Assembly: GCF_000003605.2 (NCBI RefSeq)
Contig: NW_003131855.1
Span: forward strand, 491,023 to 515,587
From: Saccoglossus kowalevskii
Taxonomy: Eukaryota; Hemichordata; Enteropneusta; Harrimaniidae
Direction: 5' to 3'
Length of the DNA stretch: 24,565 nucleotides
The translations under genes and the position numbers were made by a program. Shown in pieces: positions 7,998 through 19,545 of this stretch; positions within the stretch are counted from its first letter, which is position 1; every line of letters starts with the position of its first letter. Below the pieces are notes generated by a model that was not told the DNA's origin, did not search any database, and saw nothing but the letters and a program-made list of their open reading frames with translations.

Positions 7998-10121
7998 GAA
8001 ATCCTTAAGACTCTTATGTGTATCGCTTTCTTTTCGTTCTTATTTTTTTCTGTACAAAATAATGTAGGAAATCAAAGATAGCTTAGATAAATCCTCCCTT
8101 GTGCTTGAGGTACTGAAGGCATGAAGTACAAATACTGTATTTACTATATTAGAAGTACATCATAAGGTAAAATTGTATTTATTGCATGCAAAATCATTAA
8201 AGTATGTATTATTTTGACAACATACATGCCATGATTGTTGCAATCTTTATCTGCAACGATACTTACAACAATATTACAAGTATATATATATTATTTAATG
8301 AGGTTGCATGACTACATATAGCCATGTTGTATGTTTTGTCAAACGCACCCATATAATAGCACTAGTTGCACGTCCAGTGCTGGATATTATAAGTATGCAT
8401 ATTATTGAGGTCAAATAAAACCATTTACATAAGGTAGGTAAATAATACTAGTATACATAGAGTTCAAGCAAAAACAAATGAGGTTTGCAAATTATCCCAC
8501 AGCATCTGAGTTTGTTGAACTTTGCATGAGAAGCAAGTGAAAATGCATTAAACTGGCTATATAATATGCACGGATTTCAACCCAAAATTAATCAGGTCTG
8601 TCAAAAAGTGGAACACAGTGAAAAGGTGAGCTAGTTTAACCTATGTAACAGTTTTCGTTAGTGAGAGTAATTTGACGAAATTGTCAGTGTCGTTTAGCAC
8701 AAAATAATTTGCATTGAGAAGAGAAGATCAAAACATTAGTAGCTAAATCTTTGGTGACAATAAATAGCAATACACTGGATGTTTGTTGAAAACAATGTGT
8801 TGGCATATTACTCTAATGAGTTTAGACATGGTCTCTTCTGGCATTGATCTGAACTACTACAGCCTTGCACGACAACAGGGAGCTTGCTAAACATGTTCTA
8901 TGCTCTGTTTCTGTTTGCTGTTGTCTAATTTTTGGAAGCTCCCCTTGGTTGATAAGCCCGATTAGTCGGGAAGGCAGCCTTAGGAATGTATGTAGCATAA
9001 GTCTGGCTTTTTAAAGTTACATTTAAATTTAAATCTGAGGGGGAACTTAATTATTTACTCATATTTTCTTTTTATATATAGGAATAAATGCTGCAAGATG
9101 GAAAGTCTGTTTTGTGGGATTGTGATGCAAATCATGTACATTTATATCATGTAATCCAGATGTCAAGCATCATTAACGAATTCCTCAAAATTGAGACTTA
9201 CATGAGACCACCACCCACTCCCAAATTTCCTAAATTTTGTATGAACAAGACACAAACAAGTGCTCCTCGGCCGATCAATACGCATTATTGGAGGACATTA
9301 CACACACTAAATGCCCTGTTTCCAAATCTGTCTCTTTTTCTCAAGTCTAATCTCTTTGTTCTCAAAAATTGTCATACGACCTAATACCTTAAATGTTCTA
9401 AAACTTTATTAGGGTCACATGCCATCAAAAATGAAACAGTGACCAGGTTCTAATCTGCTAAGAAGAAAACACAATGTTTTGGTTGGAACTAGATACGCTT
9501 GTTCATTGAAATATTTGCAAACCTGTTTGTTACCTTGTTCACTGATGTAACATGCTTCAACTGCTCTTCCTAGTATTTCCACTTAAGCTGTTACATTTAA
9601 AGGAGCCATAATAGTACTACTAGTGCAGTTAAAATAGAGTAAACATAATAACAAATTTCTCTATTTCTGTGTTTTTTTTTCCAGTTATCAGAGATCACCG
9701 TGTTATGGCCAAAATATAGACTTATTCATTGTTATTCGTGTTTGTTATTGAGACTATGTTTAGTCGCCACAAAAATAGTTAGTGTACTTTATTATACAAC
9801 ATGTATATGTATGTAATTGTTAATTTAAGCAAATAGCGCCTCTAGTGGCAGGTTTGGGTAAGCGAAGGTCAGAGGTCTGTGACTCAAGAATGATGGCTGA
9901 CAGAGAAAGTTGTGGGTAATGCTCTGTGAAAGTCGTCTGCTTTACTGCCATCGAGCATTCCTAATCCAAAAACGTGTGTATGAATTGTTTGGTCATCTAT
10001 TATGGTTATGTTTATGACGTTTTATTCAGTGGCTTGTATTTTATATTTGTGTTACATGCAACATACTTAACATTCGATATATTTATAATATGTGCCCTGC
10101 ATGAGTTTCAACATTACTATA
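7998..10121. other. non-coding part of duplication copy 1
   Basis: No gene is supported. The longest open frame (9088-9384, MLQDGKSVLW..) is broken in the paralogous stretch at 18365-18660 by insertions and single-base indels, so it is not conserved as coding. A GATAAGCCCGATTAGTCGGG hairpin at about 8950 is lost by a short deletion in copy 2 (near 18100). Confidence 0.6.
8089..8195. other. 102-bp block present in copy 1 only, bounded by AAATC direct repeats
   Basis: Copy 1 reads AGATAAATC, then about 97 bases, then AAATCATTAAAG. Copy 2 reads AGATAAATCATTAAAG directly (about 17382-17395). The AAATC repeats are at 8089-8093 and 8191-8195. Either a small insertion with a 5-bp target duplication or a deletion between short direct repeats in copy 2 would explain this. 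No inverted termini are seen. Confidence 0.75.
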
Positions 10122-10127
10122 TTTATT
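10122..10127 (-). terminator. candidate polyadenylation signal AATAAA of the Gal3ST gene
   Basis: TTTATT on the + strand gives AATAAA on the gene strand, about 530 nt past the stop codon. The surrounding ACTATATTTATTACTATAC is preserved in copy 2. Another AATAAA lies at 10021-10026, also preserved. Which one is used cannot be told from sequence. Confidence 0.2.
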
Positions 10128-10653
10128 ACTATACAATAGGGTGACAATGATATTAACAGTTATAATCACAATTATAAACAATTCGAATAGCAGTAAAACA
10201 ATTACAATGGTAAAGTTTGAAATACTAATAAAAGCATGTAATACTTAAACAGACGGATAACCTCAGTGTCCTATTATGGAGCATCTTATGTTATAATCAA
10301 ACTTCAATGACATTTTGATTTTTTAAACACCTTTTTGTGGTTACCCTATTTCCAGATTGAAACGACATATTACAATTCCAGCTTATTAATCAAGGTCATA
10401 TTATATTGTATAAATTGAATTTCGACATTGAAGCATCATATTGTCCAAGCAATATAGCGAAATTGTTTCGCTTCCCGTTCTTTGATTTAAAAAATGATAA
10501 CCGCATTAACAACGAAATATTTACAATAGGTAAAGTAAAATCTGTGATTTTAATAAAGCAACCTATGCATAAACAGTAGGGTGTCCTGTATTATGTTTCG
10601 TCAAGAATCAATATCAATCACATAATCATTTTTTAAAATTCATTTGCATTGTT

Positions 10654-11639
10654 TCAACAGAATGTATTGAATTGAGCCTCGCGGATAAGTCGCCCATAAT
10701 TGGTGACATCCATTCTGAGAAGGTCACATGGTTCATCATTATATTGTTTTACAGAACATCTTTCTGTGATCCGCATTTGTTTAGAACGAAAAATGTTTAA
10801 ATCATTTTCGAAATTGCCGTTGTAGTTGTGAATTTTATGCCAGAGTGTCTTATTAAAATAATCATAAAATCTAATATCATTACTCAATTTATATGCGAGT
10901 ACTTCCTCCATTTTGCTGGTGATGTGCTGAGGTTTCCTTCCGGATATCTTTTGTGAATAATATACAATATCATCGAATGTCCAGCACATCATCTGTTTCA
11001 AAAGAAGAAGAGACTCTTCCATGTATTCTGTAATCATGACTAAATCGTATTCTTTATCGTATGCCAACAACCTTTTTTCCAGATCTTTTATCTCATTATG
11101 TCCTAATTGATTCAGAAAAGATTTTACAAAACGATCAACATTTTTGCGATAATTTATGTTTGTCAAGAATGTCTCAAATGGATTGCTGAAATTCTGCAAA
11201 CCGAGACTAATGTGAAGATAATTCCAATAAAACAATGACTCCATTTGGCGAAATGGTAATCGGGCCATAGTTATAAATTTTGCTTTTGGTATGAACTGTT
11301 TAAACAATGTATAGTTATAATCACGTATATGGTTTGATATGTAATTATAAACCGGAAACCTGTTTACGCACGGATATTTAAATACAAGTACTTCCGAGCC
11401 ATTAATAGATTCTATCACTGATGAGGTGGGATCTGCAGGAAATGCAGCTATTAAATTATGCTTCAACCCGTATCTATATAGTAAAGCTCCAACGGCACCT
11501 CCTCCTGTTTTGTAAGGTTTATTAAATATAAAGTTAGTTTCCGGTTTGCAATTACGAGGTTGTTTTGCGTTTTTCGTTTTTAATTTATTTGTTCTTTCTT
11601 CCATCTTGAGATATTCCATCAGGGCACTGTCTTTCTGTT
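10654..11639 (-). CDS. galactose 3-O-sulfotransferase family protein, exon 2 (copy 1, 5' part in gap)
   Basis: Gal3ST enzymes are type II Golgi membrane proteins that transfer sulfate from PAPS to the 3-OH of galactose on glycolipids or glycans. The visible part, about 328 residues, starts at QKDSALMEYLK beside the gap. After a basic stem comes the expected 5'-phosphosulfate loop, FNKPYKTGGGAVGALLYRYG (about 11467-11526). Next is the expected 3'-phosphate-binding segment, KFITMARLPFRQMESLFYW (about 11226-11282). The C-terminal YDYFNKTLWHKI block (about 10842-10877) matches the family's LYxxFNxTFW region. There are four N-glycosylation sequons (NGS, NYT, NFS, NKT). The frame is open from the gap to TGA at 10654-10656. 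With exon 1 and the hidden part, the length would be near the usual 400-430 residues. The acceptor lies in the gap. The substrate and exact paralogue (GAL3ST1-4) cannot be assigned. Confidence 0.88.
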
Positions 11640-11887
11640 NNNNNNNNNNNNNNNNNNNNNNNNNNNNNNNNNNNNNNNNNNNNNNNNNNNNNNNNNNNNN
11701 NNNNNNNNNNNNNNNNNNNNNNNNNNNNNNNNNNNNNNNNNNNNNNNNNNNNNNNNNNNNNNNNNNNNNNNNNNNNNNNNNNNNNNNNNNNNNNNNNNNN
11801 NNNNNNNNNNNNNNNNNNNNNNNNNNNNNNNNNNNNNNNNNNNNNNNNNNNNNNNNNNNNNNNNNNNNNNNNNNNNNNNNNNNNNNN
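11640..11887. other. assembly gap (248 Ns)
   Basis: Unknown bases between exon 2 and the intron of the copy-1 Gal3ST gene. By comparison with copy 2 (about 22062-22165), the missing part should contain the start of exon 2, roughly 35-45 codons of basic stem, and its splice acceptor. The open frame drawn through the gap is an artefact of the Ns. Confidence 1.
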
Positions 11888-12349
11888 TGCAAAAGAAAAT
11901 ATGTAAAAATGAAAAGATTAACGTTGTGTTAGTGGGTTTGAATCCACTTTTTGTAACATGTGTTTGTCTGTAAATACTGAGCTGTATAATTTTGTGGTCA
12001 ACAATTCACTTCTTTTTGGTAACACAGTATCAACTATGAAAGTGTTAAACTATACCCCTAGAATCATACCATATAATAATGTTGTGAAATGAGAGATATT
12101 AATTTAATCTAAATTAAGTCACTGTGAATGCTTATTTACCACTCACTGTTTTATTTTATCTTTTAGAACAGTGCGCTCTAGATTATCAGAACCACGACAG
12201 CTTACAGTGGCGAAGCATTTTATACTTTCATGTGTTTAGCTTTCGTATAGTTTCGGCCCCGCACCTCGAGTAATAATTGCTTCATTCACCAGTAATTGTG
12301 TATGATGGTTAGGTAGATTTCACTATATTGTCCCACATTCGACACTAAC

Positions 12350-12471
12350 CTTTCGTGTATATTACTGGATGACATCACCAAGTTGATAAACATTCCTCTT
12401 TTCAAATACACATACACGTACAATACAAATATAATGCAAATAAAAGGGACAAACCAAAATGCCTTCGCCAT
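12350..12471 (-). CDS. galactose 3-O-sulfotransferase family protein, exon 1 (copy 1)
   Basis: The start ATG is at 12471-12469 and the frame runs 40 codons plus 2 nt to a consensus donor, GAAAG/GTTAGT (GT at 12349-12348). It encodes MAKAFW, then a hydrophobic span of about 16 residues (FVPFICIIFVLYVYVY), then LKRG and a lumenal stem. This is the short cytoplasmic tail plus signal-anchor architecture of a type II Golgi glycan sulfotransferase. An upstream in-frame ATG (12561) exists, but starting at 12471 gives the typical short tail, and MAKA with the anchor core is recognisable in copy 2. Exit is phase 2. Linkage to exon 2 is inferred from strand, order and protein architecture; the copy-2 acceptor phase does not match without an indel, and the copy-1 acceptor is hidden in the gap. 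Confidence 0.65.
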
Positions 12472-12806
12472 CACTGGACATACAACTAACAAAAGAATAA
12501 GACTTATATATGTAGAACGACGTTGATATGTGAGGGAGAAAATTATGAGAGTCTCGAGCATTCACAACAATTATCTGCAAACAAACGATATATGGTACTA
12601 TGATATCATAACTTTAAAACTGCAATTCACATTTGTGTTGGTGAAATATGGCAGAACTATTCTTGTGTAAATATGTGTTTAAACCTTCCATAAGCATGAC
12701 ATTGGCAACAAGTGTATTTTACAGGGGAGATTTGTTTTGTAATTGTTTTTTTCAGTTTAATGTTACATTGTTTTGAAAAATGTAAACGATTAAGGTAGAT
12801 ATGGTA

Positions 12807-12822
12807 CACGTGACCATGGCGG
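12807..12822. promoter_or_regulatory. candidate Gal3ST promoter element: E-box next to ATGGCGG
   Basis: CACGTG (12807-12812) is followed 3 bp later by ATGGCGG (12816-12822), about 340 bp upstream of the exon 1 start on the gene strand. The same pair, with flanking GGTAcacgtgac and GGTTAGTTxGATAGGACGTGG, is retained in copy 2 at 23101-23119. E-box plus YY1-like combinations are typical of TATA-less animal promoters. Position and retention in both paralogues support a regulatory role, but all surrounding sequence is also duplicated, so retention alone is weak evidence. Confidence 0.35.
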
Positions 12823-13617
12823 TTAGTTAGATAGGACGTGGAAATTAATGACTTTTTTCTCGAAGTAAAGAATAGTTACATTGTGAACCCGAATTGGAAT
12901 TTCAAAGTTTGATGAGACAATTCTTTGATTACTCTAACATTGAGAAAACAGAAAAAGCAAAAAAAAAATAATAATATGGGGCAGTGAAACAAATGGTTCA
13001 TGTGATTCCGCGCGAAAATAAAAATCATTGTTAAAATAGTTGCAATGAAAAAAAATACTATGTATTCATGAGTATTGGATATACATAGTCAGGACACGTT
13101 CATTTGACTGCCCGAGTCACAAATGGTCAATATTTTTTTAAATTTTTAACTCAAATGGGTAAAAGCTGTGTTATTGGATGTGATTGATTATTTTCTATCC
13201 TTATGTGATAGCCAAGAATTGTAGTTCATTTATGTGTTTTACATTAAACACGTTACAGTGAGTAGTCAGTGGGGAAGCAGTTATTGTATGGGATGTACTT
13301 ATGCAAGTGTTTCTGAATTGTTTCACTAGTCGAGTCGTAGCAAAAATATGGATTTTCTCCAAAAGATGGTCGTCGAAAAGTCTATGCATATTTTTTATGT
13401 ATATTTATGTTTATCATAATCATTGAACTCAGTAACGTGACGTTTATTTATTTGATGACATTATAACTGCATGTCCCATTGTATCATAAGTGATGTGGTC
13501 AAAATCGATTAAGAAGCATACCATTTTTAAATTCAACATACACAAATTACATATATTAAAAGTTCACGTGATTCAGAAAACACAAAAATTCTAAACATTA
13601 AAAATCTAGTATACTGG
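12823..13617. other. upstream non-coding part of copy 1
   Basis: AT-rich sequence alignable with 23120-24218 of copy 2. No gene is supported. Short minus-strand frames (e.g. 13201-13389) are interrupted or shifted in copy 2. Confidence 0.55.
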
Positions 13618-14860
13618 GAAAAATAGTTTGCGTCGTGACCAACGAAGCCCTAGATTGGTATAGTATGTACTAGCAGAAAATGTGGGTATTCGAAATTGTG
13701 AACCACAAAAAATACCCGGATGTGTTACGAACATTCACATGGCATAGTGCCTAGTTTTCATCTGTGTTCATTACAGCGAAGTCTAAGTCGGGAACTCAAC
13801 CGAACTGAGCTGTTCCGTGTAAGCATACGTGATCAAAACACAACGTTGGGTTGACACTTATTTATCACTGATAAATTATTTAGTAGCAGAATAGTGGTGG
13901 AGTGCTGATACTCCCTGCATACAAGCACGAGGTCAAATCTGTAGCGCAGTTGTTTAAGCAGTGTATGAGGAAGGTAGGACGCCGCCAATCTACGTAGCTG
14001 TTCCCCAGAGATTGTCTTCACCATTGATCAATTATTTTGAATACATTTATTTACTGTATATACCCAAATCCAAACTAATCTAACTTACTGTATAAACAAA
14101 AAATAGCTAATTACCGGTAAGTCTTCTAATTCACTGGCCTTGTATACTGGAAAATGGCGACTAGTTTGCATCTGTGCCAACAATTCCTAGATTAGTGTGT
14201 ACCAGCAGCAAATGTGGGTACTCAAAATTGTGAACATCAGAAAATACCCGGATGTGTTACGAACATTAACATAGTGTAGAGCCTCGCCACTAACAACTGA
14301 ACATTACTAACTGATATGTGGTCAATTATATATCACGTGCTTATTAGGTAGTAGAGTTTAACCATTGTACATATTCTACACATTCGTTCCCCTGTAGCAT
14401 AATGGTATGCCACAATTCAGCTCCATGGTGATATTTTAGAATGCGTAGGTCAGCATTTTGTATAAATGAAAATAGATATGACATCACTGACCTGCTGCCT
14501 CATGTTAGATTGTCATAGTTTGGATAAAAAGTGATTTATTTCACTACTAACATTGGTATCCCAGATTTGTTTGCTATTTTGAATAACCAATCATTTAGTT
14601 AGAAGCCTCTTTTAATTCACATAGCAATAATCCAGTTGTCATATGTGTTTATTACGGCGAAGTCTAAATCAGGAACTCAACCTGACTGAGCTGTTTCATG
14701 TATGCATACGTGATCGAAATACAACATTGGACTGACACATATTTATCACTGATATATTTTTTATTAGCAGAATAGCGGTGGAGTGCTGATACTCCCTGCA
14801 TACAAGCACAATGTTAAATCTGTAGTGCAGTTTTGTAAGCAGTGTAGCAGAAAGGTAGAA
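13618..14860. repeat. A-B-A'-B' local duplication mosaic
   Basis: Block A (13618-13755, with GTGGGTATTCGAAATTGTGA and AATACCCGGATGTGTTA) recurs as A' at about 14150-14285. Block B (about 13760-13975, with GGAGTGCTGATACTCCCTG and CATACAAGCAC) recurs as B' at about 14640-14860. The A-to-A' offset is about 530 bp and the B-to-B' offset about 880 bp, so roughly 350 bp (14290-14640) intervenes between A' and B' that is absent between A and B. Copy 2 within the window has a single A-type block (24219-24345), followed directly by A'-type downstream sequence. No coding content is seen. Confidence 0.8.
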
Positions 14861-16891
14861 AGCTAAATCCAGACTAATCTAACGCACTAGCGACCTTTGG
14901 GGTTCAATTATCAAATAATAGAAATATTACATATTGTGGTGAATTATTGAATTTATTACTAAGTACATTCAATTCAACACAACATAAGTAAACTTTCACT
15001 AATGGATCCCCACTGCGTGACAGCATTGCTGAAGACGTATAAGATAAGAGGCTATCATAGAAGTTGATTTGTTAGACCTGTACTGCAGATAAGCTCGACA
15101 ACACAAGGCACGTCCCGTATATATGTCATATTATGGTGTGTGAACTATATTATGAAATGAATAATTCTCTGAAATTTATGAATATAACATCCAGTATAAT
15201 CACTTCATGTTGTCAATGCGTGTTTCCGTTGTAGGTTTAATAACGTCTCACCGATAGTTCCACACTGAGTTCACCTTCCCACGGAGAAAAACAATACTTC
15301 TGCATTAGAAATTGGCTACTGTCATTCTATATGGCTGAAATGACCACGACACAGATATTAGCATTGCGACGTATAAATATTGATAACTCTCATCCTAGTG
15401 ATACACCTCGTGACTGCTTGTCTACTTCATTTAACTATGTCCCCATTGGGTGATCGCAATAATGTGCCACACATTGGCCTTGTGAAATCAGTTGACGGTA
15501 TAATTTTAAAATCATCATGGACTCAAAGGGCTAATGGGAGTTGGTTGAACTGTAACACTTTTAGAATGAACCAAAGCCGTTTGAGGTGTCATATGCTGCC
15601 GTATCAGAAAACATCGATCGTGCTTCCAAAGCAGACCCAAATTTGTATTCAGTTATCTGGAAACACGCAAGTGTTTTGCTTCTCTCCTTGACAGATATGT
15701 TTCGATCCTTGTTGAAGCTGCCAATAATATTGTTGGTGGAAGATATTATTATGAATGTTTAATCAAAGAATGTATAGTAATTCAATCAAGAACGTTACAA
15801 CATCTGAACTTTTGTTTTTGTAATCATCAAACATGTATCTAAAAGCCTCTGGTGTTATATTTCTTGGAGTATTAATCAAATATGAAATAAACATACAATC
15901 CCCCGCACACACAATAATCAAACTCACGACCCAGCACCTTACCTCTTTATGTAGACGCGCACACCAGAACGTCACATTCACGTATCAAAACAAGAGTCGG
16001 CTACAAACATCTTTATGAACGCGCCCTCACAGCTACTAAATGAACACTCATGAGCAGAATCGGTTACGTCATTGACAACGACATACATCAAAGAAACAAC
16101 ATAATCAGGTTTTATATGTGACTCATAGCCTGTATCTGGATGTCGTCTTTTATTTCAACTAGACTGTATGACAAAAGAGGGGACTTTGAGTTTACCATTA
16201 TCAATCTCTCCTATTCTTGTAGTAATATTTCTGTTTCTCTCTTATATGGTGTATAAGTTTCCTAGCTTGCTCGATATGCTAGACCTTGCACAAGATATAA
16301 TTTAAAAATTCATAGACTTCGTTCGAAGCTGCTAAATCAAGATTTTTTAGGAGAACGTCTTATATCAAAATACAAGTTCTATTGCAGATATCATGAACTG
16401 GCGACAAAGTGTGAATAGAGATGTTTAAAACACGAACTATGATTTTTTTATTGAGTTGCCTTATTTGTTAGTACAGTTATTGCTGAAATCATAAAAAATA
16501 TATTTAGAAAACTGTTTGACATGAGTTTAAGGAGATACCCTTCCCATAATTATGACATAAATGACTACATGACTACACATCATACCATATTTGGAAATTG
16601 TAGTTTGTCAATATTACATTACATAACATCATTTTCTATATTATTATAAGTTGTTAGTTAATTGGATAGTTACTAGAAAAGAAATATATAATAAAACAAG
16701 AAAACATGGTATTTGAAACATTCATTGACAACTAAAGACAATCGACAAAATATTTGTCCACTGATCTTTCTTTTTTAATTTTTTATACTTTACCAAATGA
16801 TTTCTATGCCATAATTGTCATTAATAATACGCACATACATCTAGTATTTCAACGTTATTTTGTGATCACATTCATCCTAAATGGAGGTATA
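14861..16891. other. spacer between the two visible copies
   Basis: This sequence lies after the last match to copy 2 within the window. It may be part of the duplicated unit (copy 2 continues beyond the window) or unique. One frame, 15380-15691, is open for 103 codons from a TTG, with a hydrophobic start. Its first ATG is internal and no family is recognised, so it is not called. The rest is AT-rich with no recognised feature. Confidence 0.5.
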
Positions 16892-18140
16892 TGAACAAAT
16901 GTCAAATCGTTTTCACATTCAATTCATAGAAGGCTTATCAGCGTAGGTCCGTGGACCAGAGTTATTACACTTTTTCGAATGTGTTCCTGCTCACTACTGT
17001 AATATATTTGCACTGCTGTACAAATATGACCGGCAAGGTAATAGTTGCTTCTGTGTGACACATTTTTATTGCTGCAATCACGTGACATTATTTTGATACA
17101 TGTTATTCTGAATGTCCGTCAATGGGACAGTATCGAATGTAAGAGGGGATACAAATATCGAATCCATCAGCAATGTTTAATTTTCTGTGTTTAGGCCACC
17201 ATTTGTTAAGGCCAGTAAAATGCGTCATGAGTTCATAGTTTATGAAATCCTTCAAATTCTTATGTTTTCCAGCATTATGCATTTTGACAAGTCTCTATGG
17301 AATACTACTACGTGGATCGCTTTGTTGTTGTCTTTTACTTCTTTCTGTACAAAATAATATAGAAAATCAAAGATAGCTTAGATAAATCATTAAAGTATGT
17401 ATTATTTTGACCAGATACATGCCATGCTTGTTGCATTCTTTATCTGCAACAATACTTACAACAATATTACAATTATGTATATTATTTAATGAGGTTGCAT
17501 GACTATATATGGCCATGTGGTATGTTTTGTCAAATGCGCCCATTTAATAGCACTAGTTGCACTCCAGTGCTGGATATTATAAGTATGCATATTAATGAGG
17601 TCAAATAAATCCATTTACATAAGATAGGTAAATAATATATGGTAGTAGTACATGGTAGTATACATGGATTTCAACCAAAAAATAATGAGGTTTGCACACT
17701 ATTCCACAGCACTTAATCCGTTGAACGGTACATGAGAAGGAAGTGAAAATGCATTGGCAATTGGCTATTTAATAGACACGAATTTCAAACCAAAATTAAT
17801 TAATTAGTTTGACGAAATTGTCAGTGTCGTTTAGCACAAAATAATTTGCATTGAGGAGAGAAGATCAAAACATTAGTACTAAATCTTTGGTGACAATAAA
17901 TAGCAATACACTGGATGTTTGTTGGAGACAATGTGTTGGCATATTACTCTAATGAGTGTGTACTGAAAGTGTTTAGACATGGTCTCTTCTGACATTGATC
18001 TGAACTACTAAAACAGCGAGCTTGCCAGATGGAACAGGTTCTATGCTCTGGTTCGTTTTGTTGTTGTCTAATTTTGGGAAGCTCCCCTTGGTTGATAAGC
18101 CCGATTAGGAATGTATGTAGCATAAGTCTGGTTTTTTAAA

Positions 18141-18295
18141 GCAGTCTTGAATTGTCATTCAATTTTACGGCCACCACAAATTCATCTACACTTATTAATA
18201 GTGTTACAGTTTCACATTTTTAAAATACCAACATTTCAAACTACTATTCAATTTAAAATATTTATGTATGATTTGAGTTCTAAAATATAAATCGG
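18141..18295. other. ~155-bp block present in copy 2 only
   Basis: Copy 1 runs TTTTTAAAG-TTACATTTAAATTTAAATC (about 9009-9034). In copy 2 the same flanks are separated by about 155 AT-rich bases beginning CAGTCTTGAATT. No terminal inverted repeats or clear target duplication are visible, so insertion and copy-1 deletion are both possible. Confidence 0.65.
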
Positions 18296-18925
18296 TACAT
18301 TTAAATTTAAATCTGAAGAGAAACCTAATTATTTATTTATATTTTCTTTTTATTAATAGAAAAAATGCTGCAAGATGGAAAGTCTGTTTTGTGGAATTGT
18401 GTACATTTATTATTTGTAAATTGTGTACATTTATATCATGTAATCCAGATGTCAAGCATCATTAACAAATTCCCAAAATTGAGACTTACATGAGACCACC
18501 ACCCACCCTCAAATGTCCTAGATTTTGTATGATGAACATGACACAAACAAGACACCATGTGCTCCTCGGCCGATCATTACTCATTATTGGGGGACTGTAT
18601 ACACACTAAATGCCCTGTTTCGAAATCTGACTCTTTTTCTCAAGTCTAATCTCTGTTCTCAAAAATTGTCATACGACCTATTACCTTAGATGTTCTAAAA
18701 CTTTATTAGGGTCACATACCATCAAAGACGAAACAGTGACTAGGTTCTAATCTGCTAAGAAGAAAATGCAATGGCTTGGTTGGAACTAGATACGCTGCTC
18801 ATTGAGCTATTTGCAAATCCTTTTGTTGTCTTTGTAGCAATGTACCCAGAATTTTCCACAATGCATACTTACCTTGTTTACTGATGTAACATGCTTCAAC
18901 CGCTCTTCCTGGTATTTCCACTTAA

Positions 18926-19175
18926 AGGGTAGTCGTCGCGCTGCGCATGTGCGAAATTTGTGTCGATAAACATTGATTTTCCCACAATCCAATGCGCTCT
19001 TCTAATTGAAATCACAAGTATGAAATTTGACCCGGGCGCGACTTGCACGAATCACCGCCGGTGACTCCTTTGATACCTTCCAATCACCTGAAAATACCTA
19101 ATTAAAACTTGGTAACGTCCCAGTTTGTACTCAGTCAAAGTCGCCATGCATGCGTGGCTCGACGACTACCGCCCT
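18926..19175. mobile_element. TTAA-flanked MITE (piggyBac- or Kolobok-type), absent from copy 1
   Basis: A 250-bp element flanked by TTAA on both sides (18922-18925 and 19176-19179). The left terminus is AGGGTAGTCGTCGCGCTGCG. The right terminus read inward is AGGGCGGTAGTCGTCGAGCC, so the inverted repeats share AGGG and GTAGTCGTCG with a two-base difference in spacing. The paralogous position in copy 1 reads CACTTAAGCTGT (near 9580), a perfect empty site with a single TTAA. TTAA target duplication is the signature of piggyBac and Kolobok transposons. With no coding capacity it is non-autonomous. The body is clearly more CpG-rich than its surroundings, as expected of a younger arrival. Confidence 0.9.
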
Positions 19176-19545
19176 TTAAGCTGTAACATTTAAAGGAGCC
19201 ATAATAGTACTACTAGTGCAGTTAAAATAATAGAATATACATAATAACAAATTTCCCTATGTCTGTGTTTTTTTCCCAGTTATCAGTGATCACTGTGTTG
19301 TGGCCAAAATATAGATGTATTCATTGTTATTTATGTTTGTTATTGAGACATGTTTAGTCCCTACTAAATTTAGTTATCATACAACATGCATATGTATGTA
19401 ATTGTTAGTTTAAGTAAACAGCTCATCTAGCGGCAGGTTTGGATAAGCCAAGGTCAGTGACTCAAGAATGATGGCTGGCAGAGAAAGTTGTGTGCAATGT
19501 TTTGTGAAAGTCGTCTGCTTTACTGCCATCGAGCACTCCTAATCC

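Larger units (their letters stand above)
7649..14353. repeat. segmental duplication, copy 1
   Basis: From TGAACAAATGTCAAATC at 7649 onward the sequence matches 16892 onward in direct orientation and the same order, to at least GCTTATTAGGTAGTAG near 14353. Anchors are: CAATCACGTGACATTATTT (7833 and about 17077); the 8680-8820 stretch against 17810-17955, where I count four differences in about 140 bases; CTGCAAGATGGAAAGTCTG (9090 and 18366); the Gal3ST gene; and AATACCCGGATGTGTTA (13709 and 24310). Many indels separate the copies. The right limit of the unit cannot be fixed because copy 2 runs off the window. Confidence 0.93.

Noticed and set aside
9088-9384. 98-codon frame MLQDGKSVLW.. in copy 1
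   Set aside because: The paralogous stretch at 18365-18660 has insertions and single-base indels that destroy the frame, so it does not behave as coding.
11546-11932. Plus-strand open frame running through the Ns
   Set aside because: It exists only because Ns do not create stops. It lies opposite the real minus-strand sulfotransferase exon.
11925-11955. T-arm-like GTGGGTTTGAATCCAC followed by TTTT next to the gap, suggesting a tRNA
   Set aside because: The loop is eight rather than seven nucleotides, and no A box, anticodon arm or acceptor stem is visible. The upstream part would be inside the Ns, so it cannot be supported.
15380-15691. 103-codon frame with a hydrophobic start, possible small secreted or membrane protein
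   Set aside because: It starts at TTG, its first ATG is internal, no splice sites or family match are evident, and a second copy to test conservation is not in the window.
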